A stretch of DNA of 64,000 bases from Breoghania sp. L-A4 (GCF_003432385.1 NZ_CP031841.1:4197549-4261548); one strand, 5' to 3'. Positions 20,165 to 29,587 are shown, counted from the stretch's first letter. The notes: generated from the sequence alone by a model not told the origin. Numbers and translations are program-made.

Positions 20165-20962
20165 ATGATGCAGAAAGTGGACCGGGGCGCGTTTTATCTC
20201 GCCACCTCCGTCACCGGCCGTCCGGAAGGCGCGCCCTGGATCGTGCTGTCCAATTCGCTCGGCGCCTCCATGGAAATGTGGATGCCGCAGTTGGAACTGC
20301 TGGGCCAGCATTACCGGGTGCTGAGCTACGACACCCGCGGTCACGGCCGCTCCGACGCCCCCGAAGGCCCCTATTCCTTCGACGATCTTGTCGGCGACGT
20401 CGTCGCCCTGCTGGATCATTTCAGGATCAAAAAGGCCGATTTCATGGGCCTGTCGCTGGGCGGCATGACCGGACTGGGGCTTGCCATCAACCACCCCGAG
20501 CGGGTGCGCCGTCTGATCTGCTGCGACGCGCGCGCCGATGCGCCCGAAGGCTTTGTGAAAAGCTGGGACGAGCGGATCAACGCGATCGAGGCCGGCGGCT
20601 TGGGCTCGATCCTGCGCGGCACCATGGAACGCTGGTTCTCGCAAGACTTCCGCGACAATCAGCCCGACCAGATGGCCGCCATGGGCTCCATGTTCCTGGA
20701 AACCTCGGTGACCGGCTACAAGGGCTGCGCCGCGGCGCTCAAGACGCTGGACTATCTCAAAGATCTCGACAAGATCGCCTGCCCGACGCTCTATATCGTC
20801 GGCGACGAGGATTTCGGCGCGCCTCCAGCGGTGATGAAGGACATGGCCGAGCGCACCCCCGGCGCGGTCATGGCCGAAATCGCCGGCGCGGCGCACATCG
20901 CCAACGTCGACGAGCCGGAGGCCTTCAACGCCGCGATCAAGGCGTTCCTGGGGTTGACGTAG
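20165..20962 (+). CDS. Alpha/beta-fold hydrolase, PcaD (3-oxoadipate enol-lactonase) like
   Basis: The 265-residue protein has an alpha/beta hydrolase fold: oxyanion region VLSNSLGASMEMW, YDTRGHGRSDAP, nucleophile elbow GLSLGGMTGLG (Ser), acid in TLYIVGDEDFGAP, and catalytic His in GAAHIANVDEPEAF. The motif SNSLGA and the cap region resemble 3-oxoadipate enol-lactonases. With pobA nearby, a protocatechuate-branch role is possible. However, it is cotranscribed with the monooxygenase, so it more likely hydrolyses that enzyme's lactone or ester product. Two ATGs (20165, 20168) are possible. Confidence 0.88.
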   Translation: MMQKVDRGAFYLATSVTGRPEGAPWIVLSNSLGASMEMWMPQLELLGQHYRVLSYDTRGHGRSDAPEGPYSFDDLVGDVVALLDHFRIKKADFMGLSLGGMTGLGLAINHPERVRRLICCDARADAPEGFVKSWDERINAIEAGGLGSILRGTMERWFSQDFRDNQPDQMAAMGSMFLETSVTGYKGCAAALKTLDYLKDLDKIACPTLYIVGDEDFGAPPAVMKDMAERTPGAVMAEIAGAAHIANVDEPEAFNAAIKAFLGLT

Positions 20963-21288
20963 GGAGACGGGCCGCCCCCCGTTCCCAGATCCGTTTCGGG
21001 ATACGTCCTGCGTCATCCCGGGATACCAGGCACTTGTTGGCACCCGCGCACCGTCATGCCTGAGCAAGCCCCCAATCCGATCGCCATCTTCGCGTCCTCC
21101 ACCCCACTCTCCGCCGTCATCCCCCGGCGAAGTCCGCAGGACTCACTCCGCGCGCCACGACCGAAGAACCCGCGCGCGAACACAGCTCTCACGCCCTGCG
21201 CGGGGCGACGATCTCGCGTCCCCACAAGCCCAGTCCGACGATTGCCCCGCGCAACATAGACGCTCCCCTCCCGGACGATTCGTGTTAT

Positions 21289-21302
21289 TTATCGATCGAT
21301 AA
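21289..21302. promoter_or_regulatory. TTATCG palindrome C (deacetylase promoter)
   Basis: TTATCG-AT-CGATAA is a perfect 14-bp palindrome, 33 bases before the ATG of the downstream deacetylase gene. A regulator bound here would overlap the promoter. The rest of the 20963-21288 spacer shows no gene. Confidence 0.75.
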
Positions 21303-21335
21303 TAAACGAATGCAACTCCGGGGGGAGAAGCCAGC

Positions 21336-22220
21336 ATGTCCGTATTGTCTGACCGCGTGCCCTATCAGGCCATAATCGACCGCCCGAAGCTGCGCCTGCC
21401 GGGCGACGCGCGCGTCGCCGTCTGGGTGATCGTCAATGCGGAGGAATGGCGCATGGAGGGCGCCATGCCGCGCACGGTGCTGCCGCCGCCCATGGGCCAG
21501 CCGCTGCTGCCCGACGTGCCCAACTGGTCATGGCACGAATACGGCATGCGCTCGGGCTTCTGGCGCCAGCTCGAGGCGCTGACCTCGCGCGGCATCCCGA
21601 CGACGTTTGCGGTCAACGGCAGCGTCTGCGAATCCTACCCGCGCGTGGCAAGCGCCGCGAAGGAGGCCGGCTGGGAGTTCATGGGGCACGGGTTCCTGCA
21701 AGGCCCGATGCACAAGGTGACGGATCAGCGCGACGCGATTTCCCGAACGATCGACGCGATCGCCGCCTTCGCCGGCAAGCCGCCGCGCGGCTGGGAAAGC
21801 CCCGGCCTGACGGAGACCGACGAGACGCTCGATCTGCTGCGCGAACACGGCGTCGACCATGTCGCCAACTGGGTGTTTGACGATCTGCCGGAAACCATCG
21901 CCACAGCACACGGCCCCATGCTGGCGCTTCCCTATACGGTGGAGACCAACGACGTGGTGGTGCATGCGATCCAGCAGCAGCCCGCGGCGGAATTTCTCTC
22001 ACGCGGCACCGACCAATTCGACCGACTGTATCAGGAAGGCGCGGACAATCCGCGCTGCATGGCGATCTCCATCCACCCCTATCTCACCGGGGTGCCGCAC
22101 CGCATCGGCTTCGTCGAGGCGCTGCTGGACCACATCCAGGCGCACGCGGGCGTGGTGATGATGACCGCGGGCGAGATGGCGGACTGGTATCGGGGTGAAA
22201 TGACGCGTCTCGCCGGATAG
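21336..22220 (+). CDS. Polysaccharide deacetylase (NodB) family hydrolase, PuuE-like
   Basis: The 294-residue protein has the NodB-type carbohydrate esterase 4 fold of the PuuE/allantoinase-like branch, which includes metal-dependent amidases. Visible features are RVAVWVIVNAEEW, the segment TTFAVNGSVCESYP, the metal-loop region GWEFMGHGFLQGP, GWESPGLTETDETLDLL and late SIHPYLTGVPHRIGFVEALLDH. The start has GGGGGAGAAG upstream. Because the operator palindrome immediately precedes it, it belongs to the predicted TetR regulon rather than to cell-wall metabolism. A role as C-N bond hydrolase in a catabolic pathway is the best inference; the substrate is unknown. Confidence 0.87.
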   Translation: MSVLSDRVPYQAIIDRPKLRLPGDARVAVWVIVNAEEWRMEGAMPRTVLPPPMGQPLLPDVPNWSWHEYGMRSGFWRQLEALTSRGIPTTFAVNGSVCESYPRVASAAKEAGWEFMGHGFLQGPMHKVTDQRDAISRTIDAIAAFAGKPPRGWESPGLTETDETLDLLREHGVDHVANWVFDDLPETIATAHGPMLALPYTVETNDVVVHAIQQQPAAEFLSRGTDQFDRLYQEGADNPRCMAISIHPYLTGVPHRIGFVEALLDHIQAHAGVVMMTAGEMADWYRGEMTRLAG

Positions 22221-22390
22221 CGGATCGCCGGGAAGACCTGCCGCCCCTGACACTCATGACGCCAGGACGACGGGCCCGGTCCATCAGCCCTTGCCCGGCC
22301 TGTCCCGGTGATCCCGACGGCCAGCGCGAAGCCGGGCTTGCCGACCGCGAGCGACAGGCAGAAGGCCACAGGCCTGGCGTCCGCTCAGCG

Positions 22391-22424
22391 CGCGGCACCA
22401 CCCTTGATCAGGGTTGGTGCCGCG
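22391..22424. repeat. Strong hairpin downstream of the deacetylase gene
   Basis: CGCGGCACCA...TGGTGCCGCG forms a 10-bp stem extended by CCCT/AGGG. There is no T tract, so it may be a rho-independent-like stabiliser or a REP remnant. No gene is seen in 22221-22642. Confidence 0.45.
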
Positions 22425-22642
22425 GGTTCGCGGATACGACCAATTCTCGCCTTCGCGAGGATCGGAATAACCGAACCGGCCAATCATTTTCCGGCAGCCA
22501 TCCGACTGGGCATAGCCGCCCTCCGTGCCAACACGCGCGGCGCCCTCTGTCACCGCATGATCGGAATCATGGCCATGGCCCCTTTTGCCCGCTAAAATCG
22601 ACCGCACGAAGCCGAGGTCACCAGACGAAAGGGCTGCAGCAG

Positions 22643-23071
22643 ATGGCGACGGTAAGGCAATTGCTCGACGCGAAGGGACACGAGGTCTTGTCGATAGGCG
22701 CGGACGACAGCGTCCTCGACGCCATCAGATTGATGGCGGATAAGAACGTGGGATCGCTGGTGGTTCTCGAGGACGGCAAGCTGGCCGGCATCATCACCGA
22801 ACGCCATTACGCGCGGAACGTGTTCCTCAAGGGAAAATCGTCACCGAACACAACCGTTCGCGAGATCATGTCCGACCGCGTTGTCTGCGCGTGGCCGGAG
22901 CAAACGGTCGAGGAATGCATGGCGGTGATGACCGACAAGGCCGTGCGCCATCTTCCCGTTCTCGACAAGAAACAGTTGATCGGTGTCATCTCGATCGGCG
23001 ATCTGGTGAAAAGCATCATCAGCGACCAGAAATTCATCATCGAACAGCTCGAGCACTACATCACCAACTGA
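22643..23071 (+). CDS. Two-CBS-domain protein
   Basis: This is a 142-residue protein made only of a CBS-domain pair, a module that binds adenosyl ligands and senses energy state. The first domain contains EVLSIGADDSVLDAIRLMADKNVGSLVVL and LAGIITERHYARNVFLKGKSS; the second contains VREIMSDRVVCAWPEQTVEECMAVM and HLPVLDKKQLIGVISIGDLVKSII. The start ATG follows a weak purine stretch. It appears to be monocistronic. Such free-standing CBS proteins are common in alphaproteobacteria, and their partner enzymes are usually not encoded beside them. Confidence 0.92.
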   Translation: MATVRQLLDAKGHEVLSIGADDSVLDAIRLMADKNVGSLVVLEDGKLAGIITERHYARNVFLKGKSSPNTTVREIMSDRVVCAWPEQTVEECMAVMTDKAVRHLPVLDKKQLIGVISIGDLVKSIISDQKFIIEQLEHYITN

Positions 23072-23160
23072 CGGGCCCGCTCGCGCGAGGCTCCTGACTG
23101 CCTCATTTGGTTTCATGCGCCCTGTCGGTGCTGTTCGTGCATGCATGACCGGGACCGGCC

Positions 23161-23196
23161 ACCGTTAGGCTAGCGCCAGCGAGCTTGCCTAACGGT
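23161..23196. repeat. Inverted repeat in the spacer after the CBS gene
   Basis: ACCGTTAGGC is matched by GCCTAACGGT across a 16-base loop. It may be a terminator but has no T tract. The spacer 23072-23618 has no recognisable gene on either strand. Confidence 0.45.
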
Positions 23197-23618
23197 GCGG
23201 GCGGGAGTAAATCTTGTCGCGGAGAAAGCCGCCGCCTGATCGGAACGCCGGGCGGAACCGAACGGTCCTCCACGACAGCCCCGCCGCATCGCACGCGGCG
23301 GTGATGCCCTTTGACAGCGTTCGTCTTTCTTGCGCCTCTTGATGTCCTGAATACGTCTGCCGATCCGGTTGCGCCGTCCGCCCGCACAATCGCGGTCGCA
23401 TGCCGGAATGCAGACCTTCCGGCGAACCGTCGCGGCGAAAGCGCATGCCGTTCTTGATACGGCCGCCATCTTGGAGGCCGACGCCTGACACCGATGCACG
23501 CCGGCAATCAGTCATCTGACCGTGTTTCCGCCGTCCGCGCCATCGCGCGCCCGGCGCAGACCGAACCAAGACGCGATCCCCCGACCCTGGGCCGGACGCG
23601 GTCTGAAAGGAAAATCCA

Positions 23619-23753
23619 ATGGGAAAAGGCAACAACGCGCGCGGCAACAAGGAAGTCCGCAAGCAAAAGCAGGTGAAGCCGAAAGTGGCCGCCACCTCCG
23701 ACCTGAAGTCCGGTTCATCGACGCTCACGATGGGCGGCAAGAAGGTCAAATAG
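23619..23753 (+). CDS. Small basic protein (44 residues)
   Basis: This is a very short, strongly basic protein (MGKGNNARGNKEVRKQKQVK at its start, GGKKVK at its end). It is preceded by a good ribosome site (GAAAGGA, 8 bases before the ATG). It has no membrane segment and an unstructured Lys/Asn/Gly-rich composition. Similar tiny proteins starting MGKGNN or MAKGNN are, from memory, common in proteobacteria and unannotated. A nucleic-acid-binding or stress role would fit the charge, but no function is known. It lies between the CBS gene and the sensor kinase. Confidence 0.65.
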   Translation: MGKGNNARGNKEVRKQKQVKPKVAATSDLKSGSSTLTMGGKKVK

Positions 23754-23991
23754 GCCTGGCGGAAATGCCCGAGCGCGGACGAGGCCGGCGGCCCGTCGAT
23801 CTCGTCCGCCTTCGCACACCGGCGCCACGCGCCGGATAATGCCCGGCAAGGCGCCCGGAACACGCCGGACGTGCCATCCGTCGCGCATAAAATCGGCCCG
23901 TACCGCGAGGACGCAATTCCTCGGCGCGCCAATCTGCATTGAGATGAGCGCCGACATGCCAGACAAGGCTCGCCAGTATCAAGGCCGCCAG

Positions 23992-25707
23992 ATGACATCG
24001 ACGAATGATGCATACATGCAGGTCCGGTCCAAGATCTGCAACGCACATCTTGTCGCCATCACGATTGTCGCCATACCGACGCTTGCTGCCAGCCTGTACC
24101 CCTCCATGAGCACCGGCTGGCAACCGGTCATGACACTGTACCTCGTGATGGCGGTCTCGCTTGTCATCGCGACGCTGTTACGCAATCGCCTGCCGTATAC
24201 CCTGCGCGTCGGCTTTTTGATTTTTTTCTTTGTGACCATAGGCCTGGCCGGCTTGTGGAGCTTCGGCCTTTTGGCCGGCGGCATCCCGTTCCTGCTCGTG
24301 GCGCCAATTCTGGCGGCGCTTTTCCTGACCGCCCGCTTCGCCGTCATGCTGCTCGCGGCGATCTCGCTCTCCGCGTGCGTGATCGGCGCCTCGATCGTGC
24401 TCGGATACCAGTCCCCAGTTATCGACGCCGGTCCCTATGCCATCTCCGCGCCGGCCTGGTTCGTGCTTATCACCGCATGGGTGTTGACAAACGGCTCGCT
24501 CGTGCTGGCCATCGGCTCGCTCAACGGGTTCTTGCTGCAATCGCTGCACACCGCCCATGACCATGCGGAGGCTCTGGAGAGGAGCGAGGCCCAGCACCGC
24601 CGCCTGGTCGCCAATCTGCCGGAGATTGTCTATTCGTGGACGCCCGCGATCGGCGGCGCCTATTACTCGCCGCGCGTCAAGGACGTCCTTGGCCATTCGC
24701 CCGCGCACATGATCCGCCATCCCCGCCTGTGGACCGAGAGCGTTCACCCCGACGATACGGCAATACTCGCTGAAGGCCTCGCGAAGGCCGAAGACGGCAC
24801 GCCCTTTGATATCATCTACCGCATCCGCGACGCCAAAGGCGCTTGGCGCTGGCTGCACGATCGTAGCATCGACATCCGCCGCGAGGACGGGACAACGGTG
24901 GTCGACGGCATCGTCAGTGACATCACCGAGCAGCGCGAGGCCGAGGCGCAGTTGCGCCAGGCCCACAAGATGGAAGCCATCGGCCAACTGACCGGCGGCA
25001 TCGCCCACGACTTCAACAATCTGCTGTCCATCATGTCGCTGAATTCGGAAATCCTCGAAGACGAGCTCGCCGGAAACAAGGCGGCGCGCGCGCGGCTTGA
25101 CATGATCCACAAGGCGCTGGACCGTGCATCCTCGCTGACCAACCGGCTGCTGGCCTTCTCGCGCCAGCAAATGCTTTCGCCCGTCCCCACAGACATCGGC
25201 ACGCTGCTGCACAGCCTGCGCGAACTGCTCGAACGCACGCTGGGCGCGGAGGTCCACCTGAAAATCCGCCTGAGCGCCGGCCTTTGGTGGGCGAAAGTGG
25301 ACCAGAACCAGCTCGAGAACGCGCTGATCAACCTCGCGATCAACGCGCGCGACGCGATCCCGGCAAGTGGACTTCTGGAAATGTCGGCGCGGAACAAGAC
25401 GGTCAAGGAGGCGTTCTTCGAACAACGCGCGGAAATCATGCCTGGAGACTACGTGGTGATTTCCGTGCGCGATACCGGAACCGGCATGTCGCCGGAAACC
25501 CTGGAGCACATGTTCGAACCCTTCTTCACCACCAAAGACTTTGGCAAGGGCAGCGGTCTCGGCCTGAGCATGGTCTATGGTTTCGTGGCGCAGTCCAACG
25601 GCTTCGTCAGCGTCGATAGCGCGCTCGGCCGCGGCACGACCTTCCGGCTCTATCTGCCGCGCAACCGCGAGGCCGCACTGCCGCAGCCCGAGTCGATCCC
25701 GGCCTGA
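23992..25707 (+). CDS. Membrane PAS-domain sensor histidine kinase
   Basis: The 571-residue kinase has about six membrane segments at the N-terminus (residues ~20-190). A PAS_3-type domain follows (LPEIVYSWTPAIGGAYYSP, then RDAKGAWRWLHDRSIDIRRE), then the dimerisation box GQLTGGIAHDFNNLLSIM with the phospho-His. The ATPase has ALINLAINARDAIPASG, VRDTGTGMSPE and GKGSGLGLSMVYGF. The FNNLL type of H box is shared with hybrid kinases, but no receiver is attached here and no response regulator gene is adjacent. The ATG at 23992 follows AAGG; an upstream ATG at 23944 is an alternative. It ends 3 bases before the convergent coxL-like gene. Confidence 0.9.
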   Translation: MTSTNDAYMQVRSKICNAHLVAITIVAIPTLAASLYPSMSTGWQPVMTLYLVMAVSLVIATLLRNRLPYTLRVGFLIFFFVTIGLAGLWSFGLLAGGIPFLLVAPILAALFLTARFAVMLLAAISLSACVIGASIVLGYQSPVIDAGPYAISAPAWFVLITAWVLTNGSLVLAIGSLNGFLLQSLHTAHDHAEALERSEAQHRRLVANLPEIVYSWTPAIGGAYYSPRVKDVLGHSPAHMIRHPRLWTESVHPDDTAILAEGLAKAEDGTPFDIIYRIRDAKGAWRWLHDRSIDIRREDGTTVVDGIVSDITEQREAEAQLRQAHKMEAIGQLTGGIAHDFNNLLSIMSLNSEILEDELAGNKAARARLDMIHKALDRASSLTNRLLAFSRQQMLSPVPTDIGTLLHSLRELLERTLGAEVHLKIRLSAGLWWAKVDQNQLENALINLAINARDAIPASGLLEMSARNKTVKEAFFEQRAEIMPGDYVVISVRDTGTGMSPETLEHMFEPFFTTKDFGKGSGLGLSMVYGFVAQSNGFVSVDSALGRGTTFRLYLPRNREAALPQPESIPA

Positions 25708-25710
25708 TCC

Positions 25711-28098
25711 CTACCCCAACACCCCCAGCGCGGTGAGCACGCGCATGGGCGTCGCGGGCTGCTCGTAGAGCGACGCGCCGAGCGGCCTGAGCGCGTCGTT
25801 GATGGCGTTGAGGATGGCGGCAGGCGCGCCGCCGGTGCCCGCCTCGCCCGCGCCCTTCGCGCCCAGAACCGAGGTGCGCGTCGGCGTCTCGATATGGGCG
25901 ACCGCGATGTCGGGCATCTCGCCCGCCATGGGCACCAGATAGTCGGCGAGCGAGGCGTTGAGCATCTGCCCGTCCTCGGAATAGACGCATTCCTCAAACA
26001 GCGCGCCGCCGATGCCCTGCACCACGCCGCCGCGGATCTGCTCGTCCACCAGCTTGGGGTTGATCACCCGGCCGCAGTCCTCCACCACCCAGAAGTCCAA
26101 CACCTTTGTCAGTCCGGTCTCGGTGTCCACCTCCACGTGCGCGGCCAGCGCGCCGTTGGTGAAGACGAAGGGGAATTCCGTCACCCGGTAATGCCGGGTT
26201 GCGACCAGTTCGGGCTTGAGATCGTCGGGCAGCTCGTTGCCGCGGTAGTAGACGATGCGCGCCAACTCATCGAGATTGATGCGCGGACCGGACGCGTCCG
26301 TCACCTGACCATCGACGATGTCCAGCGCGCCCTGCTCCGCCTGCAGGATGGAGGCCGCCACCTCCAGCACCTGACCTTTTAGCGCATGCGCCGCCAAGAG
26401 CGCCGCCTCGCCGCCGATGCCCGCGCCGCGCGAGGCCCACGTGCCGCCGCCGTAGGGCGTGGTCTCCGTGTCGCCCGTGGTCACCTTCACCTTGTCGATG
26501 GAGACGCCAAACCCGTCGGCGGCGATCTGCGCCAGGATCGTCTCCGTGCCCTGGCCCTGCTCGGTGATCGAGGACGACACATGGATCGCGCCGGAAGTGT
26601 CCAGCCGGATCGTCGCCCCGTCCTGCGCGGCGATCGGCGCGCCGCCGATGCCGTAGAACATCGGGCTGGGGTTGGTGACCTCGACCATCGAGCACAACCC
26701 GATGCCGCGGTAGACGCCCTTCTCGCGCATCTCGCTCTGGCGGGCGCGCAGGCCGTCGTAGTCCATGATCTCCAGAAGCTTTGCGAGCGAACGGTGGTGC
26801 GACAGATCCGCCAGCTTCATGCCCGAGGCCGAGGTCGCCGGATAGGCGTCGTCGAGAATAAGGTTGCGGCGCCTGAGTTCCACCGGGTCCATTCCGGTCT
26901 TCGCCGCCATGTCCTCCACCAGCCCCTCCATCACCGCCATGGCGATCGGATGGCCGACGGCGCGGTACTGGCACATGACGTTCTTGTTCTGGAAGACGAC
27001 GCGAGCGCGGGCCTTGTAGGCGGGAATGCGGTAGGGCGCGCCGGTCAGATTGAGCACCTGGTTGGCCTCGATCGCCGAGGTGCGCGGATAGACGCTGTAG
27101 GGCCCGATGCCGGTGAGATCGTCCATTTCCAGCGCCACCATGCGGCCGTCGGCGTCCACCGCCAGCTTCGCCGTCACCCGGTGGTCGCGGGCGTGGATGT
27201 CGGTGACGAAACTCTCCAGCCGGTCGGCGGTGAATTTCACCGGCCGCTTGAGGATCTTCGCCGCCGCCGCCACGGCGATCTCGTCACCATAGGTGTGGAT
27301 CTTGATGCCGAAGGACCCGCCCACATCGCCGGCGATGATGCGGACGTTCTCCTCCGGCAGGTCCAGATGTTTGGCCAGCACTGCCTGCATCATGTGCGGC
27401 GCCTGTCCGGAATAGCGAAACGTCAGCCGCTGCTCCGACGGGTCGAAATCGATGAGCGCCGCGCGCGGCTCGAGCGTCACGCCGGTGTGCCGGTTGAAAC
27501 GGAAGGTGCGCTCGACGATTGTCACGTCGCCGCGCGAAAACGCCGCCGCGACGTCGCCGGTCTCCACCACCCGTTCCCAGGCGAGATTGTCGCCGAACGA
27601 CGCGTGGATCACCGGTGTGCCGGGCTCCAGCGCGCGCTCCATGTCGCAGGCCGCGGGCAGTTCTTCGTAATCCACGCCCACCAGCGCGCAGGCGTCCTCG
27701 GCCACCGCCCGGCTGACCGCCACCACCATCACCACGGGCTCGCCCTGCCAGCGCACCGTGTCTGTCGCCAGCGGCGACTGCGGCGCGGATCGAAGCCCCG
27801 CCAGATGGCTGAGCACGCCCACCCAGGGCGTCACGACGCCCTCGAAATCGGCGGCCGTGAACACCCGCAGCACGCCGTCCAGCGCCACCGCCTCGGTCAC
27901 ATCGATGGCGGTGATTCTTGCATGCGCGTGCGAGCTGCGCACGAAGGCCGCGTGCACCATGCGCGGCGGGCTGAAGTCGTCCACGTAGCGGCCCCGGCCC
28001 TCCAGCAGCCGCTTGGCGTTGGGGCGCGGCACCGTGCTGCCGATGTAGCTGTTGGGCCGGTCGAAATCATGCAGACCCGCTTTTGTCTCGGCGCTCAT
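25711..28098 (-). CDS. Molybdenum hydroxylase large subunit (xanthine dehydrogenase / CoxL-like)
   Basis: The 795-residue subunit carries the molybdopterin site of a three-subunit hydroxylase. It opens with RPNAKRLLEGRGRYVDD and has the dehydrogenase a/b hammerhead, GDVGGSFGIKIHTYGDE, and the catalytic Glu in GAKGAGEAGTGG near residue 745. True CO dehydrogenases have AYxCSFR at the active-site loop; here the loop reads MCQYRAVGHP near residue 375. It is therefore a form II-like or heterocycle hydroxylase rather than a CO dehydrogenase. It overlaps the small-subunit gene by 4 bases and is the last gene of a coxM-coxS-coxL-like operon. The operon is preceded by operator palindrome D. The substrate is likely an aromatic or N-heterocyclic compound (inference). 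Confidence 0.92.
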   Translation of the reverse strand: MSAETKAGLHDFDRPNSYIGSTVPRPNAKRLLEGRGRYVDDFSPPRMVHAAFVRSSHAHARITAIDVTEAVALDGVLRVFTAADFEGVVTPWVGVLSHLAGLRSAPQSPLATDTVRWQGEPVVMVVAVSRAVAEDACALVGVDYEELPAACDMERALEPGTPVIHASFGDNLAWERVVETGDVAAAFSRGDVTIVERTFRFNRHTGVTLEPRAALIDFDPSEQRLTFRYSGQAPHMMQAVLAKHLDLPEENVRIIAGDVGGSFGIKIHTYGDEIAVAAAAKILKRPVKFTADRLESFVTDIHARDHRVTAKLAVDADGRMVALEMDDLTGIGPYSVYPRTSAIEANQVLNLTGAPYRIPAYKARARVVFQNKNVMCQYRAVGHPIAMAVMEGLVEDMAAKTGMDPVELRRRNLILDDAYPATSASGMKLADLSHHRSLAKLLEIMDYDGLRARQSEMREKGVYRGIGLCSMVEVTNPSPMFYGIGGAPIAAQDGATIRLDTSGAIHVSSSITEQGQGTETILAQIAADGFGVSIDKVKVTTGDTETTPYGGGTWASRGAGIGGEAALLAAHALKGQVLEVAASILQAEQGALDIVDGQVTDASGPRINLDELARIVYYRGNELPDDLKPELVATRHYRVTEFPFVFTNGALAAHVEVDTETGLTKVLDFWVVEDCGRVINPKLVDEQIRGGVVQGIGGALFEECVYSEDGQMLNASLADYLVPMAGEMPDIAVAHIETPTRTSVLGAKGAGEAGTGGAPAAILNAINDALRPLGASLYEQPATPMRVLTALGVLG

Positions 28099-28610
28099 TG
28101 TCCGCCCCTCCCCAGCATCACGTCCTCAATGGCATCGACAATCGCCTGATAGCCGGTGCAGCGGCAGTAGTTGCCCGAGATGTGCTCACGGATCTCGGCC
28201 CGGTCGCACGTCTTGCCCGCCTGCACCAGTTCCAATGCGCTCGCCAGCATGCCGGGCGAACAGAAGCCGCATTGCAACGCGTTGTGGCGGTGGAACGCCT
28301 GCTGCAGCGCGCGCGCCTGCCGTCCCGTCTCGCCGGGCGCTTCGGCGAAGCCCTCGACCGTGGTCACCTCGGCGCCGTCGGCCTGCACCGCCAGCATCAA
28401 ACAGCCGCGCACGCTCTGCCCGTCGACCAGTACGGTGCAGGCGCCGCACACGCCGTGCTCGCAGCCCACATGGCTGCCGGTGAGCCCCAGTTCGCCGCGC
28501 AGAAAATCGACAAGATTGATGCGCACGGGAACGTCGCGGGACACCGCCTCGCCGTTCACCGTCATCGCAAGTGCTCGCGTCCGATCCATCATTGGCTCGT
28601 TTCCTGGCAT
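28095..28610 (-). CDS. Molybdenum hydroxylase [2Fe-2S] small subunit
   Basis: The 171-residue subunit transfers electrons from the Mo site to FAD through two [2Fe-2S] clusters. The plant-type ferredoxin motif is in GCEHGVCGACTVLVDG with the later GC in VRGCLML. The second cluster is held by LQCGFCSPGMLAS and NYCRCTGYQAIV. It overlaps the large subunit by 4 bases and starts 4 bases after the FAD-subunit stop, so the three genes form a tight operon. The ATG at 28610 is used; starts further in (28592, 28589) are possible. Confidence 0.94.
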   Translation of the reverse strand: MPGNEPMMDRTRALAMTVNGEAVSRDVPVRINLVDFLRGELGLTGSHVGCEHGVCGACTVLVDGQSVRGCLMLAVQADGAEVTTVEGFAEAPGETGRQARALQQAFHRHNALQCGFCSPGMLASALELVQAGKTCDRAEIREHISGNYCRCTGYQAIVDAIEDVMLGRGGQ

Positions 28611-28614
28611 GGTC

Positions 28615-29463
28615 TCAAAGCCCGCTCAAAACGCGTTTCATCAGCACCGCCGCCAGATGCCGCTTCATCTGCGGCGAGGCGTTGAGATCGCCGTGGGTGT
28701 CCAGCGTTTCCATGCTGGCCGCGGCCTTGAAGACGGCCTGCGCGTCGCGCGGCGGAAACCCGGTAATGGCCGCTTCCGCCTGCCCGAGCCGCACCGGGCG
28801 GTCCGCAAGCCCGAAGCCGGCGATCCGCGCGGACGAGATCAGCCCGTCCTCCACCTGCGCGGCCACCGCCAGCCCCGCCATGGCGTAATCGCCATGCCTG
28901 CGGGTCAGCTCGCGAAAAGCGAAGCGCGCGCCGGGCGCCGGCCTGGGCACCTCCAGCGCGACGATCAGCTCGGCCGGCCCCAGCGCGGTGTCGTAAAGAC
29001 CGAGAAAGAAATTGTCCGCCGCGATCGACCGCGCGCCGTTGGGCCCCGCGACATGCACGGTGCCGCCCAGCGCCAGCAGGCAGGCGGGCAGCTCGGCCGC
29101 CGGATCGGCAAGGGCGATGCTGCCGCCGATGGTGCCGCGGTTGCGGATCGCCGGATGGGCGATATGCGGCATGGCCAGCGCGATCAGCGGCGCGTGCTCG
29201 GCGATCACCGGGGATGCCATCAGTTCGGCATGCCGGGTCAGCGCCCCGATGCGCAGGCCTGCCGGCGTCTCCGATATGCCGGACAGCTCGGCGATCGCAT
29301 TGAGATCGACCACAAGGTCCGGCTCGTTGAAGCGGAAATTCATCACCGGCATCAGGCTCTGCCCGCCGGCCAGCGCCACCGCGTCCACGCCGTCGCGACT
29401 CATCAGCGCCACGGCCTGCGCAAGCGTGTCGGGTCGCGCATAGGCGAAATCGGCTGCTTTCAT
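28615..29463 (-). CDS. Molybdenum hydroxylase FAD-binding subunit (CoxM-like)
   Basis: The 282-residue FAD subunit has the two family motifs LAGGQSLMPVMNFR and AIRNRGTIGGSIALADPAAE, and the C-terminal CO-dehydrogenase-flavoprotein-like domain (ASPQMKRHLAAVLMKRVL). It starts at ATG 29463, with GGGGGGAGAGAC upstream as a strong ribosome site. It is the first gene of the operon. Operator palindrome D lies 78 bases upstream, between it and the divergent nrtS gene. Confidence 0.93.
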   Translation of the reverse strand: MKAADFAYARPDTLAQAVALMSRDGVDAVALAGGQSLMPVMNFRFNEPDLVVDLNAIAELSGISETPAGLRIGALTRHAELMASPVIAEHAPLIALAMPHIAHPAIRNRGTIGGSIALADPAAELPACLLALGGTVHVAGPNGARSIAADNFFLGLYDTALGPAELIVALEVPRPAPGARFAFRELTRRHGDYAMAGLAVAAQVEDGLISSARIAGFGLADRPVRLGQAEAAITGFPPRDAQAVFKAAASMETLDTHGDLNASPQMKRHLAAVLMKRVLSGL

Positions 29464-29540
29464 GTCTCTCCCCCCGGAGCGGCCCTTGAGGGCGGCGCGT
29501 GACCGCCCTTTGCGCGGCGGTTCATTTCTGTCGACATTAT

Positions 29541-29554
29541 TTATCGAAAGATAA
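29541..29554. promoter_or_regulatory. TTATCG palindrome D (coxM/nrtS spacer)
   Basis: TTATCG-AA-AGATAA matches the consensus at 11 of 12 arm positions. It is placed to control both the molybdenum hydroxylase operon and the divergent nrtS. Confidence 0.6.
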
Positions 29555-29587
29555 ATAGTGACAAGCACCAATCGGAAGGAAGGCGAA

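Noticed and set aside
22256-22642. N-terminal extension of the CBS protein to 22256
   Set aside because: The extra ~130 residues are Arg/Pro-rich, cross a strong hairpin and have no family support; the ATG at 22643 starts the domain.
23189-24046. Minus-strand frame (285 codons) in the spacer before the sensor kinase
   Set aside because: No ribosome site, no domain and overlap with the small basic protein and kinase start; considered chance.
25711-28098. True aerobic carbon monoxide dehydrogenase
   Set aside because: The active-site loop lacks the Cys-Ser-Phe-Arg motif of form I enzymes and no CoxD-F maturation genes are adjacent.
26386-28149. Long plus-strand frame (587 codons) opposite the molybdenum hydroxylase large subunit
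   Set aside because: It is a shadow of a well-supported gene, with Arg/His/Gly-rich composition and no motif.
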